Shown one piece after another: positions 32,854-41,621 of a stretch of DNA of 64,000 nt. The translations under genes were made by a program, and so were the position numbers. Under the pieces are notes generated by a model. It was not told the origin of the DNA, made no database searches, and worked only from the letters and a program-made list of their open reading frames with translations. The stretch is taken from NCBI GenBank assembly GCA_024275135.1, contig JAJRZS010000003.1, positions 30,550 through 94,549 on the forward strand, in the 5' to 3' direction. This DNA is from Planctomycetota bacterium (lineage in GTDB: Bacteria > Planctomycetota > UBA1135). How positions within the stretch are numbered: position 1 is the first letter of the stretch; every line of letters starts with the position of its first letter.

Positions 32854-33439
32854 ACATCCATCCACTCCGCCCCTTCAAGAGGAAGACATTCTGCTTGATC
32901 ATAATTACGACGGGATTCAGGAATTCGACAATCCTCTTCCCGGTTGGTGGAAGGCCATTTTCTTGGGTACCATTTTGTTTGCCGTGCCCTACACCTGGTG
33001 GTATCACTTTGCTGAGGGCAATTCCATTTACGATCAGTACGAGGCCGATGTCGCCGCCCAGGAAGCTAGGGAAGCTGCGCAGCCTCAACTTGAGACCGAT
33101 GCCAAAGGTTTGCTAGTCCTAATGCAAGACGATACCCATCTGGCTCGCGGAAAGGCCACCTTCTCCACAATTTGCTTGGCCTGCCATGCTGCAGATGGGG
33201 GGGGAGTGCCTGGCCTTGGGCCAAACCTTTGCGATGACTTTTGGAAGAATGTGAAAGTCATTGAGGATATTCCCAACATTATCCGCAATGGTGTTCCTGG
33301 CACTGCCATGGCACCCCAAGTGAGTTTAAGTCCAAATCAGGTTGCTGATGTGGCGGCTTATGTAGCAAGTTTGCGCGGAACCACACCAGCGAATCCCAAA
33401 GAACCTGAGGGAGAAAAAATTGCTCCCTGGGGAAATTAG
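32846..33439 (+). CDS. ccoP: cbb3 oxidase cytochrome c subunit CcoP, mono-haem form
   Basis: 197 aa, shorter than the ~290-310 aa di-haem CcoP/FixP. The N-terminal FixP anchor is typical (DHNYDGIQEFDNPLPGWW, then a TM helix). Only one haem c motif is present, CLACH (C110-H114), with an axial Met in GTAMAP. A good GAGGAGG lies 6-7 nt upstream of the ATG at 32846. The missing second haem domain changes the electron entry route. Confidence 0.92.
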   Translation: MSEHPSTPPLQEEDILLDHNYDGIQEFDNPLPGWWKAIFLGTILFAVPYTWWYHFAEGNSIYDQYEADVAAQEAREAAQPQLETDAKGLLVLMQDDTHLARGKATFSTICLACHAADGGGVPGLGPNLCDDFWKNVKVIEDIPNIIRNGVPGTAMAPQVSLSPNQVADVAAYVASLRGTTPANPKEPEGEKIAPWGN

Positions 33440-33500
33440 CTTTTGGAAAAACTTTTGAAACTTCCTGCTCGAAAACCCATCTAAGGCGGGAAGAACCATC

Positions 33501-34871
33501 ATGGTAGAGCCTCTCATTGAGCCACCGGAACGGGTTTTGTCGACCTTGAATCCGGATGGCACGCGTCGCTGGATGCGGCCAAAGGTAGCCATGGGGAGGT
33601 GGTGGCGCCGACGTAGAGTGGTTGCTTGGCTACTGATGATTCTTTTCAGCTTAATTCCGTGGCTGAAAATCGGTGGGAAGCCTGTCATGCTTCTCGATGT
33701 GGTGCACCGCGAGTTCGTATTTGGCGGAACGGTGTTTCAGCCCACGGAAGTTTTGTTACTCGCTCTGCTGCTATTGGGCATCTTCTTTGGCATCTTTTTG
33801 ATAACGGCCATTTTGGGAAGAGGTTGGTGTGGCTGGGCATGCCCGCAAACGGTTTATCTGGAGTTTTTATATCGCCCCTTGGAGCGTTGGGCGGAGGGGA
33901 AGCATCGCGGTAAGGCCATACCTTGGTGGAGAATTGGCGTGAAGTATGTGGTTTATTTGGTTTTCTCTTTGCATCTTGCCAATACCTTTCTCGCTTATTT
34001 TGCTGGCCCCCGACAAGTTTTGGAGTGGAGTTTCGGCTCCCCGGCCGATCATCCGGCGGCTTTTGCAATTGTGCTAGGTGTGACAGCCCTAATCATGTTT
34101 GACTTTGCTTTTTTCCGAGAGCAAATGTGTACGCTGGTTTGTCCTTATGCGCGTTTGCAGGCGGTGCTTCTCGATCGCGATTCCTTAATTATCGGGTATG
34201 ACGAGAGGCGTGGTGAGCCGCGGGGAAAAATGCGGCGCCAGAAAACAGAGGGCAAGCAAGGGGATTGCATTGATTGTGGTCTGTGTGTGGCGGCTTGCCC
34301 AACGGGCATCGATATTCGAGAGGGCTTGCAACTGGAGTGCGTTGCTTGCACTCAATGCATCGACGCCTGTGATGCGGTGATGGATAAGATTAAGCGGCCA
34401 CGGGGGCTCATCCGCTTCGCTTCGCAAAATACACTATCTGGTGGACAATCAAAGTTTTTGCGCCCCCGAGTTTTCGTGTATCCAGCGCTTTTGCTGCTGG
34501 TTTTTGGGGCATTGGGGTTTGGCTTAAGTCACCGAGATTCTTCCGAAGCGCTTTTTTTGAGAAACCAAGCGTCTACTTGGGCAGAGAGTGGAGAAGATGT
34601 TGTGCAAACAGTTCTTCTGCACTTAAATAACCGTACGAGTGAATTGCGCACTTATGAGCTTGTTGTTGAGTCACCTTCGCGAATAGTTGGCGGGCAATTC
34701 CCATTTCGTTTGGATGCACTGGGTATGCAAACATTAACCCTGACTATTTTTACCCCAAGCTCGGCGTTTCATGATGGCAGATGCACCTTGCGCGTCACAG
34801 TCCGCGACGACGCCGGCTTTGAGCAAGAACTTGAACAGACTTTGTTCGGTCCTCCGCAAGTGCCAGAGTAG
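33501..34871 (+). CDS. ccoG: cbb3 oxidase accessory ferredoxin-like protein CcoG
   Basis: 456 aa. Multi-spanning N-terminus, then polyferredoxin Cys motifs: CGWACPQ (~109), CPYARLQ, CIDCGLCVAACP (~255) and CVACTQCIDAC (~280), then another TM helix and an Ig-like C-terminal domain. CcoG/FixG/RdxA reduces Cu(II) to Cu(I) for delivery to the oxidase. It starts 61 bp after ccoP. Confidence 0.93.
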   Translation: MVEPLIEPPERVLSTLNPDGTRRWMRPKVAMGRWWRRRRVVAWLLMILFSLIPWLKIGGKPVMLLDVVHREFVFGGTVFQPTEVLLLALLLLGIFFGIFLITAILGRGWCGWACPQTVYLEFLYRPLERWAEGKHRGKAIPWWRIGVKYVVYLVFSLHLANTFLAYFAGPRQVLEWSFGSPADHPAAFAIVLGVTALIMFDFAFFREQMCTLVCPYARLQAVLLDRDSLIIGYDERRGEPRGKMRRQKTEGKQGDCIDCGLCVAACPTGIDIREGLQLECVACTQCIDACDAVMDKIKRPRGLIRFASQNTLSGGQSKFLRPRVFVYPALLLLVFGALGFGLSHRDSSEALFLRNQASTWAESGEDVVQTVLLHLNNRTSELRTYELVVESPSRIVGGQFPFRLDALGMQTLTLTIFTPSSAFHDGRCTLRVTVRDDAGFEQELEQTLFGPPQVPE

Positions 34872-34873
34872 GA

Positions 34874-35368
34874 ATGAAGGCCGAAACTGCTTGGAAATGG
34901 ATGCCAGCTGTGTTGCTGGGGCTTACCTTGGTATTTGCGGCTTGGCGGGTGCAATTGGCCTTGGGCGATCCCCATTTTGCGGCAGTAGAGGATTATTATC
35001 AAAAATCGATGGACTGGGATGAACAGCAACGACTGCGACAAGCCAGCCAAGATTTGCACTGGGCAGTCGTCTTGCTTCCAGTGCGCCCACGATCCGAAGG
35101 GGTGTCCGAAGTTGAATTTCAAGTTCAAGATCAGAATGGCCAACCGGTGGAAGGGGTGCAGGGATCGCTGCGTGCTTTTCACAATGGCTACCCTTCGCAA
35201 GCTGTGGAATGTATTTTGCAGCCGATTCCCGGTGGAAGATTGCGCGCGAAAATAACATTCCATCATTTTGGATTATGGCGCTGGCAGCTTAATTTGGAAA
35301 AAGGTGACGCCCGATGGATCGGGGATCTCCGAGAATACGTTAACTTGCCAGAAAAAAGTTCCCCATGA
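34874..35368 (+). CDS. ccoH: cbb3 oxidase assembly protein CcoH (FixH)
   Basis: 164 aa. One N-terminal TM helix (PAVLLGLTLVFAAWRVQL) and a periplasmic beta-rich domain: DPHFAAVEDYYQKSMDWDEQQR near the start is the FixH hallmark (split here to note D-Y-Y-x-K-x2-D-W). Located between ccoG and the SafE gene; it overlaps the latter by 4 bp. Required for late assembly of the oxidase. Confidence 0.88.
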   Translation: MKAETAWKWMPAVLLGLTLVFAAWRVQLALGDPHFAAVEDYYQKSMDWDEQQRLRQASQDLHWAVVLLPVRPRSEGVSEVEFQVQDQNGQPVEGVQGSLRAFHNGYPSQAVECILQPIPGGRLRAKITFHHFGLWRWQLNLEKGDARWIGDLREYVNLPEKSSP

Positions 35369-36087
35369 TTTGGATGCTCGCTTCCGTTTTCGCTGCCAGT
35401 TTTTTGGGAAGCTTGCATTGTGTTGGAATGTGCGGTGGGATTGTGGCCTTCCTGTCAGGTGGTAATAGCACAAAGGAGCTGAAGAGGATTAGTTTGGCCT
35501 ACCACGGGGGCCGGTTGCTGAGTTATGCCCTGCTTGGTGCCCTGGCTGGAATGTTGGGGCAGGCCATTGACTTGGGAGGCGATTCCCTTGGCATTGGAAG
35601 ATTGGCGATGGCCCTGGCCGGGGGCATCATGTTGGCCTATGGGGTCTTAATTCTCTTGCGTCAGCGTGGGAAGTCGATTCCCCTGCCTGTACCCAGAGTG
35701 CTGCAAAAAACATATTCCTGGAGTTTTGGCCAGGTGCAGAACTTGCACCCGAATTTGCGTGGGGTATCTCTTGGTTTGCTAACAGCATTCTTGCCTTGTG
35801 GTTGGCTCTATTTGTTTGCGGCAAGTGCTGCCGCCACCGGAGATTGGATGCATGGTGCACTGACGATGGTCGCTTTTTGGGCTGGATCCGTTCCGGCACT
35901 TGCGGCACTTGGTCTTGGAGTGCAAAAGGTTTCAGGTCCGTTGCAAAAACACCTGCCCACCGTGACGGCAAGTTTGTTAATGGCCGTTGGCTTATTAGCC
36001 GTATTGGGGCGGCTGGATGTGCCCTCCTTCGCTTCGTCAATGGGAGCAAAACAAGCAGAGCCGGCCTGCTGTGCGCCTGTAGACTGA
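35365..36087 (+). CDS. SafE/TauE-family membrane protein, cbb3-associated
   Basis: 240 aa with six TM helices. The first helix carries SLHCVGMCGGI, the CxGMCGG motif of this copper-related branch, and a later one FLPCGWLY; the C-terminus ends EPACCAPVD. Proteins of this type are regular members of ccoGHIS clusters and are thought to help copper handling or cytochrome maturation. It overlaps ccoH by ATGA and ccoI by TGATG. Confidence 0.85.
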   Translation: MIWMLASVFAASFLGSLHCVGMCGGIVAFLSGGNSTKELKRISLAYHGGRLLSYALLGALAGMLGQAIDLGGDSLGIGRLAMALAGGIMLAYGVLILLRQRGKSIPLPVPRVLQKTYSWSFGQVQNLHPNLRGVSLGLLTAFLPCGWLYLFAASAAATGDWMHGALTMVAFWAGSVPALAALGLGVQKVSGPLQKHLPTVTASLLMAVGLLAVLGRLDVPSFASSMGAKQAEPACCAPVD

Positions 36088-38522
36088 TGCAAGCAGAGCC
36101 TTATTTCTGTGCTCACTGTCAGTTGCCAGTTCCTGCAGGCCTGGTTGAGGAAGGAGAGGAGCAGCAGTTTTGTTGTGCCGCTTGCCGTACGGTATACGCC
36201 ACTTTGCAAGAACATGGCTTGCAAAAGTTTTATGCGTTGCGGGAGAAAGTGGCGGATAGCCCAGGTGCCCCTGCATTCGTTTCAGGGCGAAAATATCAGG
36301 ACTTTGATCATCCAGATTTCCTCCATCATCATGTCCAAGTCGACGGCGAAATATCCTCTATACGTCTATTTGTGCAAGGAGTTCACTGCATTGCTTGCGT
36401 TTGGCTTTTGGAGAAGCTTCCTCAAATCCTGCCCGGGGTGGTGGATGCGCGCTTGGATTTGGGGCGTTCATTTTTAGAACTGCGGTGGAATTCAAAGCAA
36501 GTTCCCTTGTCGCGTATTGCTAGTGCCCTCGATCGAATGGGCTATACACCTCACCCCATGGCGGAAGGGGAGCCGGAGCGCCAACGTCGTAGCGAAATAA
36601 GGCGAGAATTCTTACGCATGGGGGTCGCTGCGGCTTTGGCCTTAAATGTGATGGCTATCGCTTTTGCCTTATATGGAGGTTATCTCGACGGAATGGAAGA
36701 TTCCTATCGAGATTTGTTTCTCTGGACCTCGTTGCTGCTAACGATGATTAGTTTGTGCTGGCCAGGTCGCGTATTTTTCCGAGGGGCGTGGACCTCTATG
36801 CGGACGCGAACGCCCCACATGGATCTTCCCATCGCTTTGGGTTTGGCCGGTGGTTTTTTAGGTGGAATGTGGAATACTTGGCAAGGAATCGGGGAAGTTT
36901 ATTTCGAGTCGGTTTCCATTTTGGTTTTTTTGTTGTTGGTTGGACGATATATCCAAAAGAAACAGCAGCATGAAGCTCTTGGATCCTTGCAACGATTGCA
37001 TGCTCTGGCTCCCGGTTATGCGACTCGGTTACAGGGGGAATTGCGCGAGCAAGTGCCTATCTTGAGTTTAAGAGGCGGAGACCGAATCGAAGTATTGGGC
37101 GGAGAAACCATTCCTGCAGATGGGGTTTTGGTTGCAGGGGAAGCAATCGTGGATGCAAAAATCCTTACTGGGGAATCCAAACACCAACGCTTAGCACCTG
37201 GGGCCAAAATATTTGCTGGTTGCTCCCATTGGGGAGAAAGAATCCAAATTGAAGTTACTGCGGTGGGGGAAAACAGTCGTGTTGGAAAATTGTTGGAGAT
37301 GGTGCAAAGCTATGCGCAACGCAAGGGACAACTGTTGCAAATGGCAGATCGAGTGGCAGGCATTTTTACCAAAGTTGTGGTACTGCTTGCGGTCACTACC
37401 TTTGTTGCTTGGAGTTGGCTCGGCTCCGCCCAAGCGCTGGAGCATGCGGTCGCTCTCTTGATTGTGGCTTGTCCTTGCGCTTTGGGCCTGGCTGCGCCCT
37501 TGGCTGTGGTGGCTGCAGTCGGCAGAGCAGCACGCAATGGAATGTTGATTAAGGGGGGGGATGTTTGCGAACGCTTGGCGAAGGTTGGGGTGATGGTACT
37601 CGATAAAACGGGCACCTTGAGCCAAGGCAAAGTTGCGGTGGTGGCATGGGAAGGAGATGCAATCACCACCCTAGCGGTGGCAGCCTTGGAGCAACATGCT
37701 TCTCATCCCTTCGCTAAAGCTTTCGTGGATTTGGCGGATGGTCAAATGATGCCGCAGGCCGAAGATGTGCGTATTGTTTCCGGTTGTGGGGTCGAAGGCT
37801 TGATTGAAGGCGTGCGCTACCGGATCGGTTCACCAAAATGGATGCATCAATTGGGAGTTCCAGTTGAGGAGTCCGAGCTACAATCGATTTTGGAAGCATC
37901 TCTTTCTCCTGTGGTTATTCAATGTAGGAGTCGGCAAGGGACAAAAGTGTGGTATGCCGGAATTGGCGATCCCTTGCAAGCCAATGCTGCTGAGGTGGTG
38001 AGCCAATTGCAGCAACGTGGTTGGCAGCTTCACATTCTTTCTGGCGATCACCCGCAGGTGGTTGTGTCGGTAGCCAAACAATTGAAACTTCCAGCCGAAA
38101 ATTGCTTGGGAGGATTGAGCCCCGAAGAAAAGGTGGAGAACATTCAAAAACTTTGTGTGCGACATTCCTCTGCCACCACCCCCGTGGTCATGGTCGGGGA
38201 TGGATGGAATGATGCCGCTGCTCTCGCTGCTGCCGACGTTGGCATTGCTGTGCATGGCAGTGCGGAAGCATCCTTGGCCGCTGCCGATGTCTTTTTGGCT
38301 GAGCCAGGCTTAGGGGCACTCTTGCCCTTGCTCGAGGGCTCACGGCGAACCGTGCGGCTTATCCGCCGCAATTTCGCCGTTTCCTTGGCGTACAATGCGG
38401 TGGGGGTGGCGCTGGCCATGGCCGGTTTACTCAATCCCTTGCTCGCTGCCGTCCTCATGCCGCTAAGCTCGCTAACGGTGGTCAGCTTGGCCTGGCGCAC
38501 TTCTACTTTCCCCAAGCCATGA
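36087..38522 (+). CDS. ccoI: Cu+-exporting P1B-type ATPase CcoI
   Basis: 811 aa. The N-terminal zinc-finger-like Cys pairs (CAHC, CCAAC) typical of CcoI/FixI precede an HMA domain with CIAC (~100). The P-type core has the TGES segment, CPC copper site (VACPCALGLAAP, ~460), DKTGT phosphorylation site (~505), HP motif (QHASHPFA) and GDGWNDAAAL hinge. It exports copper across the inner membrane for the cbb3 CuB centre. ATG 36087 overlaps the SafE stop; a longer open frame upstream overlaps the SafE gene and is rejected. Confidence 0.95.
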   Translation: MQAEPYFCAHCQLPVPAGLVEEGEEQQFCCAACRTVYATLQEHGLQKFYALREKVADSPGAPAFVSGRKYQDFDHPDFLHHHVQVDGEISSIRLFVQGVHCIACVWLLEKLPQILPGVVDARLDLGRSFLELRWNSKQVPLSRIASALDRMGYTPHPMAEGEPERQRRSEIRREFLRMGVAAALALNVMAIAFALYGGYLDGMEDSYRDLFLWTSLLLTMISLCWPGRVFFRGAWTSMRTRTPHMDLPIALGLAGGFLGGMWNTWQGIGEVYFESVSILVFLLLVGRYIQKKQQHEALGSLQRLHALAPGYATRLQGELREQVPILSLRGGDRIEVLGGETIPADGVLVAGEAIVDAKILTGESKHQRLAPGAKIFAGCSHWGERIQIEVTAVGENSRVGKLLEMVQSYAQRKGQLLQMADRVAGIFTKVVVLLAVTTFVAWSWLGSAQALEHAVALLIVACPCALGLAAPLAVVAAVGRAARNGMLIKGGDVCERLAKVGVMVLDKTGTLSQGKVAVVAWEGDAITTLAVAALEQHASHPFAKAFVDLADGQMMPQAEDVRIVSGCGVEGLIEGVRYRIGSPKWMHQLGVPVEESELQSILEASLSPVVIQCRSRQGTKVWYAGIGDPLQANAAEVVSQLQQRGWQLHILSGDHPQVVVSVAKQLKLPAENCLGGLSPEEKVENIQKLCVRHSSATTPVVMVGDGWNDAAALAAADVGIAVHGSAEASLAAADVFLAEPGLGALLPLLEGSRRTVRLIRRNFAVSLAYNAVGVALAMAGLLNPLLAAVLMPLSSLTVVSLAWRTSTFPKP

Positions 38523-38686
38523 CGGTTCTCTTCCTCGTCCTTCCCCTGGCCTTGCTCATTGCCGCTGCGGCCGTCTGGGGCTTTGCTTGGGCTATTCGGC
38601 GCGGCCAGTTCGATGATTTGGAAACCCCTAGTCAGCGCATGCTTCTCGACGACGATCCCCTCCCTCCCCAGGAAAAGCGCAGATGA
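38519..38686 (+). CDS. ccoS: cbb3 oxidase assembly protein CcoS
   Basis: 55 aa. A single TM helix is followed by WAIRRGQFDDLETPSQRML and then Asp-Asp-Asp-Pro, the standard CcoS block (GQFDDLxxP). It overlaps ccoI by ATGA and the next gene by ATGA. It is needed for cofactor insertion into CcoN. Confidence 0.93.
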   Translation: MTVLFLVLPLALLIAAAAVWGFAWAIRRGQFDDLETPSQRMLLDDDPLPPQEKRR

Positions 38687-39183
38687 AACTTTCCTACACC
38701 CTTGGCTTTGAGGACTGGGAGGCTTTCACCCTTTATGTGCATCGCACAGCTCCCTCCTATGTGCGCATGCACCGCATCAGCCGCAATGGCGTGGCCCTGA
38801 TTTATGGCTTGTTTGGGCTCTTTGCTTGCATCCAGCAACGGGAATGGGTGGTTGGTGGGGCCTTGCTCGGTCTTGGCTTTGCCTGGTGGACGCTTTTTCC
38901 ACATTTAGTCCACCTGCGGACCCGGCGCCAGTTGAAGCGGATGCAAACAAAAGGAGAAACCTCCATTTTGGGGGATTACCACCTCGAAACCAGCGAAAAA
39001 GGGCTATATGTGCAGATTTCTGGGGCACGTACGGAGATGGATTGGGGGCTTTTTTCTGCCCTCGTGCGCCAACCCAAGCATGCTTTTCTTATGTTGGACG
39101 CAACCCGCGCCCTGGTCATTCCTCTGCGTGGGCAAGAAAATGCCGACTTTGTGGCCCATTGCCAGGCTTACCTTGAAGCCTAG
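38683..39183 (+). CDS. YcxB-like membrane protein
   Basis: 166 aa. Start overlaps ccoS (ATGA). The N-terminal strand-rich segment, two TM helices around residues 40-75, and a C-terminal part with TSEKGLYVQ, EMDWGLFSALVRQPKHAFLML and VIPLRGQ fit the YcxB-like family, whose function is unknown. Co-transcription with cco genes suggests a membrane or respiratory role, but that is inference. Confidence 0.65.
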   Translation: MKLSYTLGFEDWEAFTLYVHRTAPSYVRMHRISRNGVALIYGLFGLFACIQQREWVVGGALLGLGFAWWTLFPHLVHLRTRRQLKRMQTKGETSILGDYHLETSEKGLYVQISGARTEMDWGLFSALVRQPKHAFLMLDATRALVIPLRGQENADFVAHCQAYLEA

Positions 39184-39202
39184 GCTTGCTGGCACCTATA
39201 CT
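39173..39202 (+). promoter_or_regulatory. Candidate promoter of the chalcone-isomerase-like gene
   Basis: TTGAAG (39173-39178), 18-nt spacer, TATACT (39197-39202), giving a ~12-nt leader that contains GGAGGA before ATG 39221. It overlaps the end of the YcxB-like gene, so the downstream genes may be expressed independently of cco. Confidence 0.45.
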
Positions 39203-39220
39203 GCGCATGGAGGAAATCCC

Positions 39221-39949
39221 ATGCTGCGACCCGCCGCTCTTACTGTTCTCGCCCTGCTGCCCCTTGCTGCCTTTGCTCAAAACCAAGAACCCACCAAGCC
39301 AAAGGAGGTAGCTCCGACCGTCATTGAGCCGGAAACCGACATCCCTTTTCCCATTTGGATGGATGTGAAGGCCTTGGATGGGCAACGCCATTACCTATGT
39401 GGCACCGGAGTCCGCGAGAAGACCATTTTCCGGGTCAATGTCTATGGCTTTGGCTATTACATCGATCGGGAAAAGGGGCTCCCCATACTCCGTGAAGCTG
39501 CCGGAAAGTTGAGCTTGAAGCAGGCTTTGAAAAACAAGCAGTTTCATAAAGCTTTCCTGTCCGACAAGTTCAACAAATCCATGCGCTGGGTCATGGCCCG
39601 CGATGTCGACGGCGAAGATGTGGCCGAAGCCTTTGACGACTTCCTTGATCCGGGCATCCGCAAAATCGCCCCGGATGAAAAAGCCCTACAAAAGGGGTTG
39701 ATGGCGATGGGAGAGATGCGCGGCTATTTTGAATCTGGGGAGCTTGAGGAAGGTGACGAATTGCTTTTTGTCTGGGAAACGGGTGGCCAATTGCATAGTT
39801 TCCTCAACGGACGCAAGCTGGGTACCATCGAGAATGTGCACCTGTGTTACGCCTTGTTTGATGTTTTTCTTGGCGACGACCCCATCGACCCCGATGGCAA
39901 ACGCAACATCATTGAAGGCGTATACCCCTACTTGTTTCCTGACCGTTAA
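39221..39949 (+). CDS. Chalcone isomerase-like periplasmic protein
   Basis: 242 aa with a signal peptide (LTVLALLPLAAFAQ). The mature region has LCGTGVREKTIFRVNVYGFGYYID, matching the first strands of the CHI-like fold (split by the length limit: key residues G-x-G-V-R-x-K and Y-x-x-G-x-Y), and later GELEEGDELLFVW, where fatty-acid-binding CHI relatives have their ligand pocket, followed by FLGDDPIDPD. Bacterial members are periplasmic, of unknown reaction, and may bind fatty acids or lipids. It sits between cco and nqr genes with a GGAGG-type ribosome site. Confidence 0.78.
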   Translation: MLRPAALTVLALLPLAAFAQNQEPTKPKEVAPTVIEPETDIPFPIWMDVKALDGQRHYLCGTGVREKTIFRVNVYGFGYYIDREKGLPILREAAGKLSLKQALKNKQFHKAFLSDKFNKSMRWVMARDVDGEDVAEAFDDFLDPGIRKIAPDEKALQKGLMAMGEMRGYFESGELEEGDELLFVWETGGQLHSFLNGRKLGTIENVHLCYALFDVFLGDDPIDPDGKRNIIEGVYPYLFPDR

Positions 39950-39967
39950 ACCACAGTTCTAGTAACC

Positions 39968-40225
39968 ATGACCGAATACGACCGTAGGCGCTCGGAGCGC
40001 AAAGATCACACCGCGCCCACTGCCTTGATGCTGGCGGCTGGTTCCCTCGAAGGCGAAACCGTCAACGCTTCCACCCACGGCCTGTTAATTCGGGCGACTG
40101 GGCGGATTTCTGTGGTGGTAAAAATCGATGGCAAGGAGTACCGAGGGCGCTTGGTGCGCGCTGAGCCCATGGTCGATGGGGGCACTTATTACGCCCTGGA
40201 TTTGGACGATCCCTTCCAGGTCTAA
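39968..40225 (+). CDS. PilZ-like domain protein
   Basis: 85 aa. DRRRSERKDH supplies the Arg-rich loop and NASTHGLLI the (D/N)xSxxG strand that together bind cyclic di-GMP in PilZ domains; a beta-barrel-like remainder ends ALDLDDPF. It is shorter than most PilZ proteins (~100 aa) and has no partner domain. It lies between the CHI-like gene and nqrM. c-di-GMP binding is predicted, not shown. Confidence 0.6.
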   Translation: MTEYDRRRSERKDHTAPTALMLAAGSLEGETVNASTHGLLIRATGRISVVVKIDGKEYRGRLVRAEPMVDGGTYYALDLDDPFQV

Positions 40226-40263
40226 ACGCATCCTGTCTGCCTGCGGTCATGCTAAAATAGGGC

Positions 40264-40545
40264 ATGGCCACCTTGCTTCTTGCCTTCGCGGTATTCGCGA
40301 TAGCTGTCATCGCTATGGCGGTGGGGGTCATGGTCAAAGGTTCCAGTCTAAGTAGCTCCTGTGGCGGCTCCAGCGACAGCGTAGAAGGGGATTTACTGGG
40401 CGATTGCGTCTGCTCGCGCAAAGCCGCAGAGATTTGCGCCTCGGATGAGGGCAACGAGTTGGTTCTCCTTGCCGAGCTCGGAAATCCCAAGCGCAAGGAT
40501 TATTTTAAGAAGGTGCGCATTGCCGGCGAGAGCCTGGATGTGTGA
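40264..40545 (+). CDS. nqrM: Na+-NQR maturation protein NqrM
   Basis: 93 aa. One N-terminal TM helix, then the Cys motif SCGG (Cys33) and CVC...C (Cys48, Cys50, Cys58), the four-Cys pattern of the NqrM/DUF539 family that delivers or inserts an iron centre for the NqrDE subunits. Normally it trails the nqr operon; here it is on the opposite strand, ending flush against apbE (stop codons abut with no intervening base). TAAAAT ends 5 nt before the ATG. Confidence 0.85.
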   Translation: MATLLLAFAVFAIAVIAMAVGVMVKGSSLSSSCGGSSDSVEGDLLGDCVCSRKAAEICASDEGNELVLLAELGNPKRKDYFKKVRIAGESLDV

Positions 40546-41583
40546 TTAGGGTAGTTGCAAGGCTGGAAAACCAGGGCTTTTTCGACTCAGAATTTTTCCT
40601 TCCTGGTGCAGCAGAAAATACCCTTCTATGCCGTCCATCCTTTCCACCAAACGGAGTCCGTCTTCGGTTCCAAGCACCATGCAGGCGGTGGCCACGGCAT
40701 CGGCTTCCATGCAAGTGGGGGCAAGAATACTGACCGAAGTAAGACGATGCTCGACCGGGTAGCCAGTGCGAGGGTCGATGGTGTGAGAAACTCTTTTTCC
40801 GTCGACGAGATGAAAATTGCGGTAATCGCCACTCGTGGCAATGGCTGCGTTTTCTAATTCTACAATGGCCTGAAGTTGGCTTCCGGGTAAGGCCATGTCT
40901 TGGGGATGGTCGATGCCGATGCGCCATGGCCCACCCGAGGGTGCATGCCCGCGCGTGCGCAATTCCCCACCCACTTCCACCAAGTAGTTTTGAATTCCTA
41001 ATTCATCGAGTTTGCTGCAAAGGACGTCGACCCCAAATCCCTTAGCAATCGCCGACAAATCCAAACGGAGTTGAGGAATGGCTTTCCGTAGGGCGGGGCC
41101 AGGTCGGACTTCGAGCTTGGTGTAGCCGCAATGCATTCGCGTTGCTTCCACTTGTTCTGGGCTAGGGGCATGGGGCGGGGTGGAACCAGGGCCAAAACCC
41201 CAAATCTGAACTAGGGGTTGAACCGTGGGGTCGAAAGCGCCGGCCGTGAGATGAGAGATACGCAGGGCTTCCTCAACAACGAAAGCGGTGTCGGCAGAAA
41301 CAGGAAAATCTTTTTCTGCTGGCGCCTGGGCAAAACGACTCACTTCCGAATCTTCCTTATAGGTAGACATGCGTGCATCGACCTCGTGAATGACGGCATT
41401 CAAGGTATGCTCGAGTTCCTCTTTGCCGAGGGGCGTATGGTTGACCGTAACATGCCAAAGGACGCCCATGGTTTCGCCGCTTAGCTCCAAGGCGGAAGTT
41501 GCTCCTGCAACGGCTGTGCGCTGACAGCTAGATAGCGCAAGGAGGATTCCTGCGTGCAAAAAAAACTTCCGGCAACACCGCAT
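40546..41583 (-). CDS. apbE: FAD:protein FMN transferase ApbE
   Basis: 345 aa lipoprotein (lipobox LSSC, Cys20). GETMGVLWHVTV, DARMSTYKEDSEVSRF, DLSAIAKGFGVD, NYLVEVGGELRTRG and HTIDPRTGYPV are the ApbE blocks. It transfers FMN from FAD to Thr of NqrB and NqrC outside the inner membrane. It follows nqrF in the operon after 38 bp. TAACAT ends exactly 6 nt before its ATG, so it may also have its own leaderless promoter. Confidence 0.95.
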   Translation of the reverse strand: MRCCRKFFLHAGILLALSSCQRTAVAGATSALELSGETMGVLWHVTVNHTPLGKEELEHTLNAVIHEVDARMSTYKEDSEVSRFAQAPAEKDFPVSADTAFVVEEALRISHLTAGAFDPTVQPLVQIWGFGPGSTPPHAPSPEQVEATRMHCGYTKLEVRPGPALRKAIPQLRLDLSAIAKGFGVDVLCSKLDELGIQNYLVEVGGELRTRGHAPSGGPWRIGIDHPQDMALPGSQLQAIVELENAAIATSGDYRNFHLVDGKRVSHTIDPRTGYPVEHRLTSVSILAPTCMEADAVATACMVLGTEDGLRLVERMDGIEGYFLLHQEGKILSRKSPGFPALQLP

Positions 41584-41621
41584 GTGCGTATGTTACCGGA
41601 AGTTGGTTGGGGGTGGGAGGT

